Of a stretch of 32,847 nucleotides of DNA, positions 5,660-13,893 are shown one piece after another (position 1 is the stretch's first letter; each line of letters starts with the position of its first letter). This stretch comes from JBDSKH01 sp050245915 (GTDB lineage: Bacteria; Actinomycetota; Actinomycetes; Actinomycetales; Microbacteriaceae), in the NCBI GenBank assembly GCA_050245915.1, contig JBFWWZ010000034.1, positions 1-32,847 of the forward strand. Direction: 5' to 3'. The position numbers and the translations under genes were made by a program. The notes below the pieces were generated by a model. That model searched no databases. It worked only from the letters and a program-made list of their open reading frames with translations, and had not been told where the DNA came from.

Positions 5660-7390
5660 ATGTCCGTGCACGCCTCATTCGAGCGCTGGTGGAACGGCAT
5701 CTCGCTGCGCGCCAAGATCACCGGCGTCACCGTCCTGCTGCTCACCTTCGGTCTGACCGTCGCGGGCGCCGGAACGATGTCGGTGCTGCGCGGCTACCTG
5801 CTCGAGCAGATCGACCAGCAGATCTCGGCCGCCTACGAGAAGCTGCCGTCCACCATCGATCTCGACACCATCGCGGCCTACGGTGAGGGGCAGCGGCTCA
5901 ACCCGTACTACCTCGCAGCCGTGGATGCCGACGGCGGGGTCCTGATGGACAACGTCAACGACGAGCAGGAGGCGCTGCTCCCCGACACCAGCACGCTCAC
6001 GACGGAGTTCGTCGCCCAGAACGGGCACCACCCCATCACTCTCTACAACGAGTCGCGCAGCACCCAGTGGCGGGTCATCCCGTACCCCGCCGAGGTCGAG
6101 GGCACCTCCGAGCGCGCCACCCTGCTCGTCGGGCTCAACATGAACGCCACCAACGGGATCATCGCGCGGTACACGGTGATCTTCCTCGGGTTCGCCGTGG
6201 CCGTCGTCGTGTTCGGTGCCGCGACCACGCAGCTGATGGTGACATCCACCTTCGCGCCGCTGCGGGATGTCGAGGCAACCGCCGCCCGGTTCGCCGCGGG
6301 CGACTACAGCCAGCGCCTCGGCGGCGCGACACCCAACACCGAGGTCGGGCGGCTCAACAGATCGCTCAACACGATGCTCGCGCGCATCGACCGGGCGTTC
6401 GCCGATCGCGAGCGATCCGTCGAGCAGATGCGCCGCTTCGTCGGCGACGCGTCCCACGAGCTGCGCACGCCGCTGGTGTCGCTGCGCGGGTACGCCGAGC
6501 TGTACCGCATGGGCGCCATCCAGAACCCGGAGGACATCGCCCAGGCGATGGACAGGATCGAGCGCGAGGCGATCCGCATGGGCGCTCTCGTCGAGGACCT
6601 GCTCGAGCTGGCCCGCCTGGACGAGGCGAAGCCGCTGCAGAAGACCGCCGTCGACCTGCTGCCGATCGCCCAGGACGCCGCCCTCGACGCATCCGTCTCT
6701 GCACCTGCCCGCCGCATCACCGTGATCGTGCCGGAGCCCGCCACCGTGTCCGAGGTCGAGGCGCCTCCGGAGCCGGCGCCGGGCGAGGCCCCCGTCGTCG
6801 GAGCCGAGACGATCGTGTCGGGTGCCCCGGCATCCACCACCGCCTGGGCGTCGACCCTCGCGTTCGCCGGAGCGACGCTCGCCCGCCTGCGACGGCGGCG
6901 TCCCGCACGCGGCGCGGTGGATGCCGAACCGATCCCCGAGGTCGTGCCGCTTCCCGAGGTGGGGCCTGTCGTTCTCGCCGATGAGAACAAGATCCGGCAG
7001 GTGGTCACGAACCTCGTCGGCAACGCGATGCGCTTCACGCCCGACGACAGCCCCATCGAGTTCGCGGTGGAGGTCGACCGCGACGGCGGGTACGGGCAGA
7101 TCTCCATCGTCGACCACGGCGAGGGTGTGCCGCCGCAGCTGCGGGAGAAGATCTTCCAGCGCTTCTGGCGCGCCGACACCTCACGCACCCGCGACACCGG
7201 CGGCTCGGGCCTGGGGCTCGCGATCGTCGCCGGCATCGTGGCGAACCACGACGGCCACGTGGAGGTGCTCGAGACGCCCGGCGGCGGGGCGACCTTCCGG
7301 GTCTCGCTTCCCCTCCTCACCAGCGCCGAGCCGGAGCCGGAAACCCCCGCCGCTGCCCCCGAACCGCCCCGGAGGCGCACCCGCTCCTAA
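5660..7390 (+). CDS. Sensor histidine kinase with large insertion in the ATPase domain
   Basis: A 576-residue membrane sensor kinase. TM1 is about 20-40, an extracytoplasmic loop about 41-168, and TM2 about 170-195. A HAMP linker follows, then the H box FVGDASHELRTPL with H266. The ATPase domain has the N box NLVGNAMRF (N451/N455), G1 DHGEGV (D485), F box FQRFWR and G2 DTGGSGLGL (512-520). Between the first ATPase strand (RRITVIVP, 351-358) and VVLADENK (437-443) sit about 75 extra residues. These comprise a Pro/Glu/Ala-rich part, a hydrophobic stretch WASTLAFAGATLA and a basic RLRRRRPARG. The C-terminal tail is also proline-rich. The start is ATG 5660 because AGGAGG lies 6 nt upstream; the frame is open to 5612. 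Pairs with the upstream response regulator. Confidence 0.92.
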   Translation: MSVHASFERWWNGISLRAKITGVTVLLLTFGLTVAGAGTMSVLRGYLLEQIDQQISAAYEKLPSTIDLDTIAAYGEGQRLNPYYLAAVDADGGVLMDNVNDEQEALLPDTSTLTTEFVAQNGHHPITLYNESRSTQWRVIPYPAEVEGTSERATLLVGLNMNATNGIIARYTVIFLGFAVAVVVFGAATTQLMVTSTFAPLRDVEATAARFAAGDYSQRLGGATPNTEVGRLNRSLNTMLARIDRAFADRERSVEQMRRFVGDASHELRTPLVSLRGYAELYRMGAIQNPEDIAQAMDRIEREAIRMGALVEDLLELARLDEAKPLQKTAVDLLPIAQDAALDASVSAPARRITVIVPEPATVSEVEAPPEPAPGEAPVVGAETIVSGAPASTTAWASTLAFAGATLARLRRRRPARGAVDAEPIPEVVPLPEVGPVVLADENKIRQVVTNLVGNAMRFTPDDSPIEFAVEVDRDGGYGQISIVDHGEGVPPQLREKIFQRFWRADTSRTRDTGGSGLGLAIVAGIVANHDGHVEVLETPGGGATFRVSLPLLTSAEPEPETPAAAPEPPRRRTRS

Positions 7391-7400
7391 CCTGACCCGC

Positions 7401-7691
7401 ATGACGCGATATCAGGTGGACAGCGATGCGGTCGCCGCGGCAACCGGCACGGTACGAGCGGCGATGAGCCGCATCCAGGGAGAGGTGGCGGGTCTGCACG
7501 GTCAGCTCGTCGCCCTGCAGGGCTCGTGGACGGGTCAGGCATCGGCGGGGTTCCAGACCGTCGTGGCCGACTGGAAGGCGACGCAGCAGCGGGTCGAAGA
7601 GAGCCTCGCGGCGCTCGGCGTGGCGCTCGATCACGCCGCCCGCGGCTACACCGAGGTCGAGACGCAGAACGCGGCGCTCTTCCGGAGGTAG
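7401..7691 (+). CDS. WXG100-family (EsxA/ESAT-6-like) protein
   Basis: A 96-residue helical-hairpin protein of the type VII secretion substrate family. It has the central turn motif W43-T-G45 in GSWTGQAS, two amphipathic helices on either side, and Y83-x3-E87 (YTEVE), matching the YxxxD/E secretion signal. Length is typical of the family. It starts 11 nt after the kinase stop, without a visible Shine-Dalgarno, so it may be the third gene of the two-component operon. No EccC ATPase or other ESX component is in the window. It could be exported by a system elsewhere or be a cytoplasmic member; only family membership is firm. Confidence 0.85.
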   Translation: MTRYQVDSDAVAAATGTVRAAMSRIQGEVAGLHGQLVALQGSWTGQASAGFQTVVADWKATQQRVEESLAALGVALDHAARGYTEVETQNAALFRR

Positions 7692-7706
7692 GTGCACCGT
7701 CTCGAA

Positions 7707-7768
7707 TCCGGGCGAGTTCGGGCGATCTGGGTGTATCCGGTCGCCCGGATCGACAGAACTCGCCCGGA
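7707..7768 (+). repeat. 62-bp palindromic element, copy B
   Basis: Perfect 14-bp arms ATCCGGGCGAGTTC (7706-7719) and GAACTCGCCCGGAT (7756-7769). An inner imperfect stem is GGGCGATC (7720-7727) against GGTCGCCC (7739-7746). Same length, orientation and internal CGGTCGCCC offset as copy A at 116-177. The two copies bracket the 7.5-kb region with the pterin and two-component genes. Confidence 0.75.
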
Positions 7769-7796
7769 TCGCGACGCAGCGCGTCCACAAACGACG

Positions 7797-7832
7797 AAAC
7801 GGGCGGCCCCTCCGGAGAGGGACCGCCCGTTT
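7797..7832 (+). terminator. Hairpin terminator between WXG100 and groEL
   Basis: AAACGGGCGG pairs with CCGCCCGTTT around a GC-rich CCCTCC/GGAGAGGG inner stem with one bulge. It is followed by TTCTG and lacks a long T tract. It lies between convergent genes, and the A-rich left flank would give a short U tail on the minus strand too, so it may act in both directions. Confidence 0.6.
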
Positions 7833-7851
7833 CTGCGTGTCGGTGGACGAG

Positions 7852-7888
7852 GGTCTCGATACGCGAGCCTTCGGCTCGCTACTCGACC
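7852..7888. repeat. Microbacteriaceae-type palindromic repeat (GGTCGAGTAGCG type)
   Basis: On the minus strand GGTCGAGTAGCGAGCC, a GAA spacer and GGCTCGCGTATCGAGACC form an imperfect hyphenated palindrome. I recognise the GGTCGAGTAGCG...CGTATCGAGACC pattern as common in intergenic DNA of this family. A diverged second copy is at 27713-27745. Both lie between convergent genes. Confidence 0.6.
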
Positions 7889-7899
7889 TTGACCTTGCG

Positions 7900-7924
7900 G
7901 TTGATGCTGCGACGCAGCGTCAAC
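7900..7924 (-). terminator. Hairpin just downstream of groEL
   Basis: GTTGATGCTGC (7900-7910), loop GAC, and GCAGCGTCAAC (7914-7924) form an 11-bp stem with one G-T position, 7 bp past the groEL stop. No T run follows, so a processing or stability role is as likely as termination. Confidence 0.45.
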
Positions 7925-7931
7925 CTTCAGG

Positions 7932-9560
<1,629 letters not shown>

Positions 9561-9596
9561 AAGTAGGGGTCGTCCCTCCTGGACGTATACAGACTG

Positions 9597-9623
9597 TTGG
9601 CACTCACAGCGCGCGAGTGCCAA
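9597..9623 (-). promoter_or_regulatory. CIRCE operator, proximal
   Basis: TTGGCACTC-N9-GAGTGCCAA is a perfect 9-bp inverted repeat, one base per arm from the TTAGCACTC consensus. It lies 37 bp upstream of the groEL ATG. It is the binding site of the HrcA heat-shock repressor. Confidence 0.92.
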
Positions 9624-9631
9624 CATTCATT

Positions 9632-9658
9632 CTGGCACTCGCCTAGGCCGAGTGCAAG
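9632..9658 (-). promoter_or_regulatory. CIRCE operator, distal, overlapping the groEL promoter
   Basis: CTGGCACTC-N9-GAGTGCAAG is a second CIRCE with 8 of 9 bp or fewer pairing at the edges, 8 bp from the first. A weak promoter (TTGCAC, 17 nt, CAGAAT, minus strand, about 9657-9629) runs through it, so repressor bound here would block polymerase. Confidence 0.8.
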
Positions 9659-9669
9659 GCGACCGCCGT

Positions 9670-10674
9670 TCAGCTGAAGTCGGTGCTGCCGCTCAGCGGG
9701 ACGAGCTCGATCCAGCTGTTCCCCGGAGCCAGCCGCACCACGTCGCCGTCCCCATCGATGAGCCGGATCAGGCCCGTCCGCGAGTCCTTCGACCAGGTGC
9801 ACAGGATGCTGTACCCGCCCGACGAGACCCACGCCTCCCCCGAGCCCACCAGCTCCGTCTTCGGCACCCCGCCGTCGTTGCCCACCGGCACCCGCAGCAC
9901 GATGACGTTGTCCGCCGACAGCTGCGTGCCGACGGTGTCGAGGTCGGGCACGCCGGCCTGCGAGCGCAGGTACCGCCCGGACGCGCTGTCGAAAGCCCAC
10001 GACGGCGTCGAGGGGGCCCCGAAACGCAACGCGATCGCGGCGATGGGGGCACCATCCCGGACCGCGCTCGACGAGGCGGCGGCGGGTGCGAAGGCGAACT
10101 GCTGGAGCGGGGGCGCGATGTCGGTGTGCCGGGCGATCAGCTCCGGGGCGAGCACGAGCACATTGTGCGGTGAGATCTTGGCGGCGGTGCGGTACATGAG
10201 GTCGGCGGTGTCCGCCTGACCGTGGATCGCGTTGTACACCTCGGTCGCCTTCATGGCCCGCACGAACCGGTCCTGGCCTCCCGAGTAGGCGACGATGCCG
10301 CCGAGCGGCGAGATGATGTCGGGGTCCATCGGGCGGATCGAGCGGATCGGGCCGATCTCGGCGGGGACGTCGGACTGCCAGACGGCGACGTAGCGGGTGA
10401 GCCCGCCCTCCACCAGCTCCTCGAACACCAGGTCGGCGTGCTCCAGGCCGACCTGCGGCCGGGCGTCGACGTGGTTGTCGATCTTCGCCGCCAGCGACGG
10501 GCCGACGACGCTCCCGGCCGGCACCACCTCCCCGGTGAGCGGGGTGAGCGTGGTCGGCGGCGGGGTGACGTAGGTGGGGGTGTAGCTGGGGCTCGGCACG
10601 GGCATCGGCTCGCCGACGCAGCCGCTCAGCAGCAGCGCGAGCCCGGTCGCGATCGCCGCCACCCGAGCCCGCAT
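9670..10674 (-). CDS. DUF3048 (YerB-like) lipoprotein
   Basis: A 334-residue exported protein. The N-terminus has a short hydrophobic signal ending in lipobox LLSGC with C19 as the lipid-modified residue, then a Pro/Thr-rich linker. The DUF3048 core shows AAKIDNHVDARPQVGLEHAD, VFEELVEGGLTRYVAVWQSD and PAEIGPIRSIRPMD. The C-terminal half (DNVIVLRVPVG and GDGDVVRLAPGNSWIELVP) is the second DUF3048 domain. Anchored on the outside of the membrane; biochemical function unknown. It follows the cold-shock gene by 30 bp in the same direction and precedes nothing on its strand until groEL, which has its own promoter (transcription continues away from groEL's start). Confidence 0.88.
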   Translation of the reverse strand: MRARVAAIATGLALLLSGCVGEPMPVPSPSYTPTYVTPPPTTLTPLTGEVVPAGSVVGPSLAAKIDNHVDARPQVGLEHADLVFEELVEGGLTRYVAVWQSDVPAEIGPIRSIRPMDPDIISPLGGIVAYSGGQDRFVRAMKATEVYNAIHGQADTADLMYRTAAKISPHNVLVLAPELIARHTDIAPPLQQFAFAPAAASSSAVRDGAPIAAIALRFGAPSTPSWAFDSASGRYLRSQAGVPDLDTVGTQLSADNVIVLRVPVGNDGGVPKTELVGSGEAWVSSGGYSILCTWSKDSRTGLIRLIDGDGDVVRLAPGNSWIELVPLSGSTDFS

Positions 10675-10704
10675 GCCGTCATGGTAGGTCGGCGGGTGAG
10701 CGTG

Positions 10705-10908
10705 TCAGGCCAGGCGCACCGATTCGGCCTGCGGGCCCTTGGATCCGGTGCCGATCTCGAAGGTGACCGCCTGGCCGTCTTCGAGGACCTTGAAACCGGT
10801 CATGTCGATGGCCGAGTAGTGGACGAACACATCCTGCCCGCCGTCGGCGACGGTGATGAACCCGTACCCCTTCTCTGCGTTGAACCACTTGACGATGCCC
10901 TGCGCCAT
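10705..10908 (-). CDS. cspA: Cold-shock protein (CspA family)
   Basis: A 67-residue OB-fold single-stranded nucleic-acid-binding protein. It contains RNP1 KGYGFI, RNP2 VFVHYSAI and the opening GIVKWFNAEKGYGF typical of Csp. It acts as an RNA chaperone during cold or general growth. A GGGAG Shine-Dalgarno about 7 nt upstream of ATG 10908 supports the start. The leader holds TGCTGTG...CACAGCA (an inverted repeat at about 10920-10955), which could fold in the 5' UTR. Two small hairpins lie further upstream at 10990-11015. Confidence 0.95.
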   Translation of the reverse strand: MAQGIVKWFNAEKGYGFITVADGGQDVFVHYSAIDMTGFKVLEDGQAVTFEIGTGSKGPQAESVRLA

Positions 10909-10989
10909 GCCGTGCTCCCTGCTGTGCTGTGATCGGAATCGTAGCCACAGCAGGCGCGCTCAGAGGGCCTGGTTGCGAGATCTCAACAT

Positions 10990-11015
10990 GCCGGTAACAC
11001 CGGCGTAACACGCCG
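10990..11015. repeat. Two overlapping, mutually exclusive mini-hairpins
   Basis: GCCGGT-AAC-ACCGGC (10990-11004) and CGGCGT-AAC-ACGCCG (11001-11015) are each perfect 6-bp stems with AAC loops. They share CGGC (11001-11004), so only one can form at a time. They lie between the stop of the LytR_C gene and the cspA leader. They could terminate the former or respond to conditions; no T tract is present. Confidence 0.5.
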
Positions 11016-11020
11016 AGGGC

Positions 11021-11605
11021 TCAGCCGCCGCCGGCACCCGTCACGGTGGCGTAATCCTGGCCGACGACGATGGTCACGGGGGCGCCGGGGAAGGCGTCGG
11101 AGAGCTGCACGGTGCCGACCCCGAGCAGCTGCACCATGCCACGGGCGATGCCCTCGAACGCCGCCGACGAGTAGTACACGACGGTCTCGGTCTCGTCGCG
11201 GGCGGTGGAGTTGGCGCGGGCCGGGTCGGGCCACCCGGCGGCGAGGATCGCGTCGCCCGCCGTGTCCTGCAGGCCGTCGACGCTGCTGCCGTTGAACACC
11301 GAGATGCTGAGGCCGAGAGCGGGGTCGACCGTGGTGGGGTCGGTGACCGGCGGCACGCTCGAGGTGCTCGGAGACGGCTGCGCCACCGGGTCCTCACCGC
11401 CGCCGAAGTTGGGCAGCTCGAAGCTGATGCTCGGGTTCACGCGGGAGAGGCCGTAGAGCCCGCCGATCACCAGCACGCCGGTGGCGAGAGCGGCCCAGGC
11501 GAACATGATCCAGCCGCGGCCCCGAGGACGCGGCGCACGGTGCGCGCCGACGCGGCTGAGGTCGGCGGGGACCACGTCGAACGGGTCTTGCGGGAAGTTG
11601 GCCAT
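11021..11605 (-). CDS. LytR C-terminal-domain membrane protein (VirR-like)
   Basis: A 194-residue protein with a cytoplasmic Arg/Pro-rich N-terminus, one transmembrane helix (about 32-54, WIMFAWAALATGVLVIGGLY) and a Pro/Ser/Thr-rich linker. The extracytoplasmic LytR_C domain (about 98-190) has LGLSISVFNGSSVDGLQDTAG and ends VTIVVGQDYATV. Its partner DUF3263 gene overlaps it by one base (TAATG). The pair matches the mycobacterial Rv0430-Rv0431 neighbourhood; Rv0431 is VirR, a cell-envelope protein affecting vesicle release. A cell-wall scaffold role here is inferred from that relation. Confidence 0.85.
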   Translation of the reverse strand: MANFPQDPFDVVPADLSRVGAHRAPRPRGRGWIMFAWAALATGVLVIGGLYGLSRVNPSISFELPNFGGGEDPVAQPSPSTSSVPPVTDPTTVDPALGLSISVFNGSSVDGLQDTAGDAILAAGWPDPARANSTARDETETVVYYSSAAFEGIARGMVQLLGVGTVQLSDAFPGAPVTIVVGQDYATVTGAGGG

Positions 11606-11901
11606 TACTCCGGGGGGTCCTGGTCGCTGCGGAAGGTTCGAGCTGCGCGGGCCCGGGCACGGGCATCACGCAGGCGCTGCAACCGCCGGACCAGCAGGGG
11701 ATCGGAACGCAGAGCCGCCGGCGAATCGATGAGCGCGTACAACATCTGATAGTAGCGGGCTGCAGGAATGCTGAATTCCGATCGGATGGCGGCATCCTTC
11801 GGCCCGATCCGCGACGCCCAGGCACGCTCGAAGTCGAGCACGCGGAGGGCCAGTTCGTCGAGCTCGTCGCTCGACGGCTGGGCGGGGTGGGATGCCGGCA
11901 C
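11605..11901 (-). CDS. DUF3263 protein
   Basis: A 98-residue basic protein with the DUF3263 signature: LALRVLDFERAWASRIGPKD, then SIPAARYYQMLYALIDSPAAL, DPLLVRRLQRLRDARARARAAR. The RYYQ segment lies in a predicted helix-turn-helix-like fold, and the C-terminus is strongly basic, so nucleic-acid binding is possible but unproven. GTG start, 9 nt after the DUF2332 stop; its stop overlaps the start of the LytR_C gene, implying translational coupling. It probably works with that envelope protein. Confidence 0.85.
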   Translation of the reverse strand: MPASHPAQPSSDELDELALRVLDFERAWASRIGPKDAAIRSEFSIPAARYYQMLYALIDSPAALRSDPLLVRRLQRLRDARARARAARTFRSDQDPPE

Positions 11902-11910
11902 GCGGCGATC

Positions 11911-12903
11911 CTAGGACCGCCCGGACCCCGCATCCGGTTGCCCCACCGGGCTCAGCCAAGACAGCCGGTCACCGTGCGCGGAGGCGTACGCGATCGGCTC
12001 GCCGTCGAGCGCCAGCACGTACGGGGTCGGGTCGGGCGCGGTGAGCGCCTCGAGCCGCTCCGCGACCGGCGGCAGGGCCGACACGGGTTCGAGCGTGACG
12101 AGCCGGGCGCCCAGCTCGCGCGTGCGATCCACCACCTCGACGCGGGCGGCGGGCGGAAGGTAGACGAGGGTGCCGAGCGCGATCACGACCCCTGTGGCGT
12201 CGCCGGGGGCCGCGGCGATGAGACCCGGCAGCTCCTCGACGGCGTCGCCGGCGATCACCTGGGGCGGGTCGTCGGCGAGGCGACGGGATGCCGCGCGCAA
12301 CCGTGCGAGCCGGTCCGGCCGGTCGGGCGGCAGCAGCGCCTCCAGCCAGGCGAGGTCGTCGGGGTCGGCGGGTGACAGGGGCGCGAGGTCGACGCCGCGG
12401 CGCCAGACGATCTGCGGCAACGAGCGCGGAGCGATCCCCGTGCCGGTGGTCGTGCAGGTCAGCAGCGGCTCCCCGTCACCGATCACCGGCCCGTCATCGA
12501 AGCGGTACGCGTAGCGGTCGAGGCCGAGGCAGAGTCCCGCCGAGGCACCCAGTTCGATCAGCGCCAGCGGCCCCGCGATGCGGTCGAGCGCGACGAGTAG
12601 CGGGGCGCAGCGGCCCGCCTCGTTGGTCTGCGTCCGGCGTTCGCGGGCCACCGCCTCCACCCGGGGCCAGGATGCCACCAGCCACTCGCGGAACCCCGGC
12701 CAGCCGGCAGCGGGCGCCCCGGCGTAGCGCGCGGCCGAGAAGATCAGCGACGGCTGCCTGTGCTCCCGCGGCAGATGCTCGATCAGGTCGAGCACGCCCG
12801 GGTCGCCGGCGACGCCGTGAGCCCACTCCACCTGCAGTTCCGAGGTGGCGGCGAGCTCGGCTGTCGCGCGGCGAAACCAGGCAGCGGTGTCGTCGGAAGC
12901 CAT
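11911..12903 (-). CDS. DUF2332 protein
   Basis: A cytoplasmic protein of about 330 residues of the DUF2332 family; function unknown. Recognised from PSLIFSAARYAGAPAAGWPG, the conserved IELGASAGLCLGLDRYAYRF (a glycine-rich motif that looks like a methyltransferase-type cofactor loop), the IVWRRGVDLAPLSPADPDDLAWLEALLPPD segment (quoted here in parts) and the C-terminal VIALGTLVYLPPAAR. A methyltransferase-like fold is possible but not shown. In-frame ATGs exist at 12933, 12918 and 12903. I choose 12903 since the longer forms would overlap divergent msrB. First gene of a probable DUF2332-DUF3263-LytR_C transcript. Confidence 0.8.
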   Translation of the reverse strand: MASDDTAAWFRRATAELAATSELQVEWAHGVAGDPGVLDLIEHLPREHRQPSLIFSAARYAGAPAAGWPGFREWLVASWPRVEAVARERRTQTNEAGRCAPLLVALDRIAGPLALIELGASAGLCLGLDRYAYRFDDGPVIGDGEPLLTCTTTGTGIAPRSLPQIVWRRGVDLAPLSPADPDDLAWLEALLPPDRPDRLARLRAASRRLADDPPQVIAGDAVEELPGLIAAAPGDATGVVIALGTLVYLPPAARVEVVDRTRELGARLVTLEPVSALPPVAERLEALTAPDPTPYVLALDGEPIAYASAHGDRLSWLSPVGQPDAGSGRS

Positions 12904-12916
12904 GTTGAATGGTGGC

Positions 12917-13342
12917 ATGGGCACACCCAGCACGGACGGCGGCGCGTACGAGGTCGAGAAGACCGAGGACGAATGGAAGGCGGAACTCTCCCCCGAGGCC
13001 TACGCCGTGCTCCGCGAAGCGGGCACGGAGCGGGCCTGGACGGGCGAGCTGCTCGACGAGGCGCGCGCCGGCCTCTACACCTGCGCGGCGTGCGGGGCCG
13101 AGCTGTTCAAGAGCGGCACCAAGTTCGACTCCGGCTGCGGGTGGCCGAGCTTCTACGACTCCGTGAACCCCGACGCGGTGCAGCTGATCGAGGACCGCAG
13201 CCTCGGAATGGTGCGCACCGAGGTGCGCTGCGCCCGGTGCGGCTCTCACCTGGGGCACGTCTTCGACGACGGCTTCGGCACGCCCACCGGACTCCGCTAC
13301 TGCATGAACTCGCTGTCGCTCGGGTTCCACGCCTCCGAATGA
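12917..13342 (+). CDS. msrB: Peptide-methionine (R)-S-oxide reductase
   Basis: Reduces methionine-R-sulfoxide in oxidised proteins. 141 residues, full length. Structural zinc pairs are C56/C59 (CAAC) and C105/C108 (CARC); CGWPSF gives C74, a possible resolving cysteine; catalytic C129 is in RYCMNSLSL. HLGHVFDDG is the family core. ATG 12917 is only 13 bp from the divergent DUF2332 start and has no strong Shine-Dalgarno. TTGAAT at 12905-12910 could be a -10 box giving a leaderless mRNA. Its stop overlaps the next gene start by 4 bp (ATGA), linking it to the nitroreductase. Confidence 0.95.
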   Translation: MGTPSTDGGAYEVEKTEDEWKAELSPEAYAVLREAGTERAWTGELLDEARAGLYTCAACGAELFKSGTKFDSGCGWPSFYDSVNPDAVQLIEDRSLGMVRTEVRCARCGSHLGHVFDDGFGTPTGLRYCMNSLSLGFHASE

Positions 13343-13893
13343 CCGGGCTTCCGGCGGCCGAGGCGATGCGCCGCCGGCGCTCGCATTCGAGCGTGACGGA
13401 TGCCGCACCCGCCACCCGCGAGCTGCTGCCGCTGATCGAGGCGGCCGCCTCCGTCGCCGACCATGCATCGCTGCGGCCCTGGCGCATCATCGCGCTGCGC
13501 GGTGAGGCCCGCGAGCGGCTCGGACGCGCACTCGCCGAGGCCGCCGGGCTGGAGGGTCCCGCCGCCGCCAAACTCGCGGCCAAGCCGCTGCGTGCGCCGC
13601 TGCTGCTCGCCATCGTCGTGTCACCGAAGCCGAGCCACAAGGTGCCGCGGTGGGAGCAGGAGACCGTCGCATCCGGGGTCGCCCACGCCCTCAGCCTCGT
13701 GCTCGACGAGGCCGGCTGGGGTGTGATGTGGCGCACCGGCCTGCACACCCGGTCGGGGGCGGTGCACCGGATGCACGAGCTCGCGCCCGACGAGACGCTG
13801 CTCGGCTGGCTCTACGTCGGCGGCAAGCCGGCGAAGGCGAAGAGCGGGCGCCGCAAGCCGGTCAGCGCGAAGAACTACCTGACCCGGCTCTGA
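13339..13893 (+). CDS. Nitroreductase-family flavoprotein
   Basis: A 184-residue FMN-dependent oxidoreductase of the short nitroreductase class (YdjA-like). It shows RRRRSHSSVTDAAPATREL with the N-terminal Arg/Ser FMN contacts, SVADHASLRPWRIIAL, and WEQETVASGVAHALSLVLDE, the helix that contacts flavin. It ends in a Gly/Lys-rich tail WLYVGGKPAKAKSGRR. Start ATG 13339 overlaps the msrB stop, so the two are translationally coupled, consistent with an oxidative-stress pairing (inference). The physiological substrate is unknown. The last 32 bp overlap the 3' end of the convergent transporter gene. Confidence 0.88.
   Translation: MTGLPAAEAMRRRRSHSSVTDAAPATRELLPLIEAAASVADHASLRPWRIIALRGEARERLGRALAEAAGLEGPAAAKLAAKPLRAPLLLAIVVSPKPSHKVPRWEQETVASGVAHALSLVLDEAGWGVMWRTGLHTRSGAVHRMHELAPDETLLGWLYVGGKPAKAKSGRRKPVSAKNYLTRL

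Noticed and set aside
5675..7117. 480-codon minus-strand frame
   Set aside because: Antisense of the histidine kinase; no motifs.
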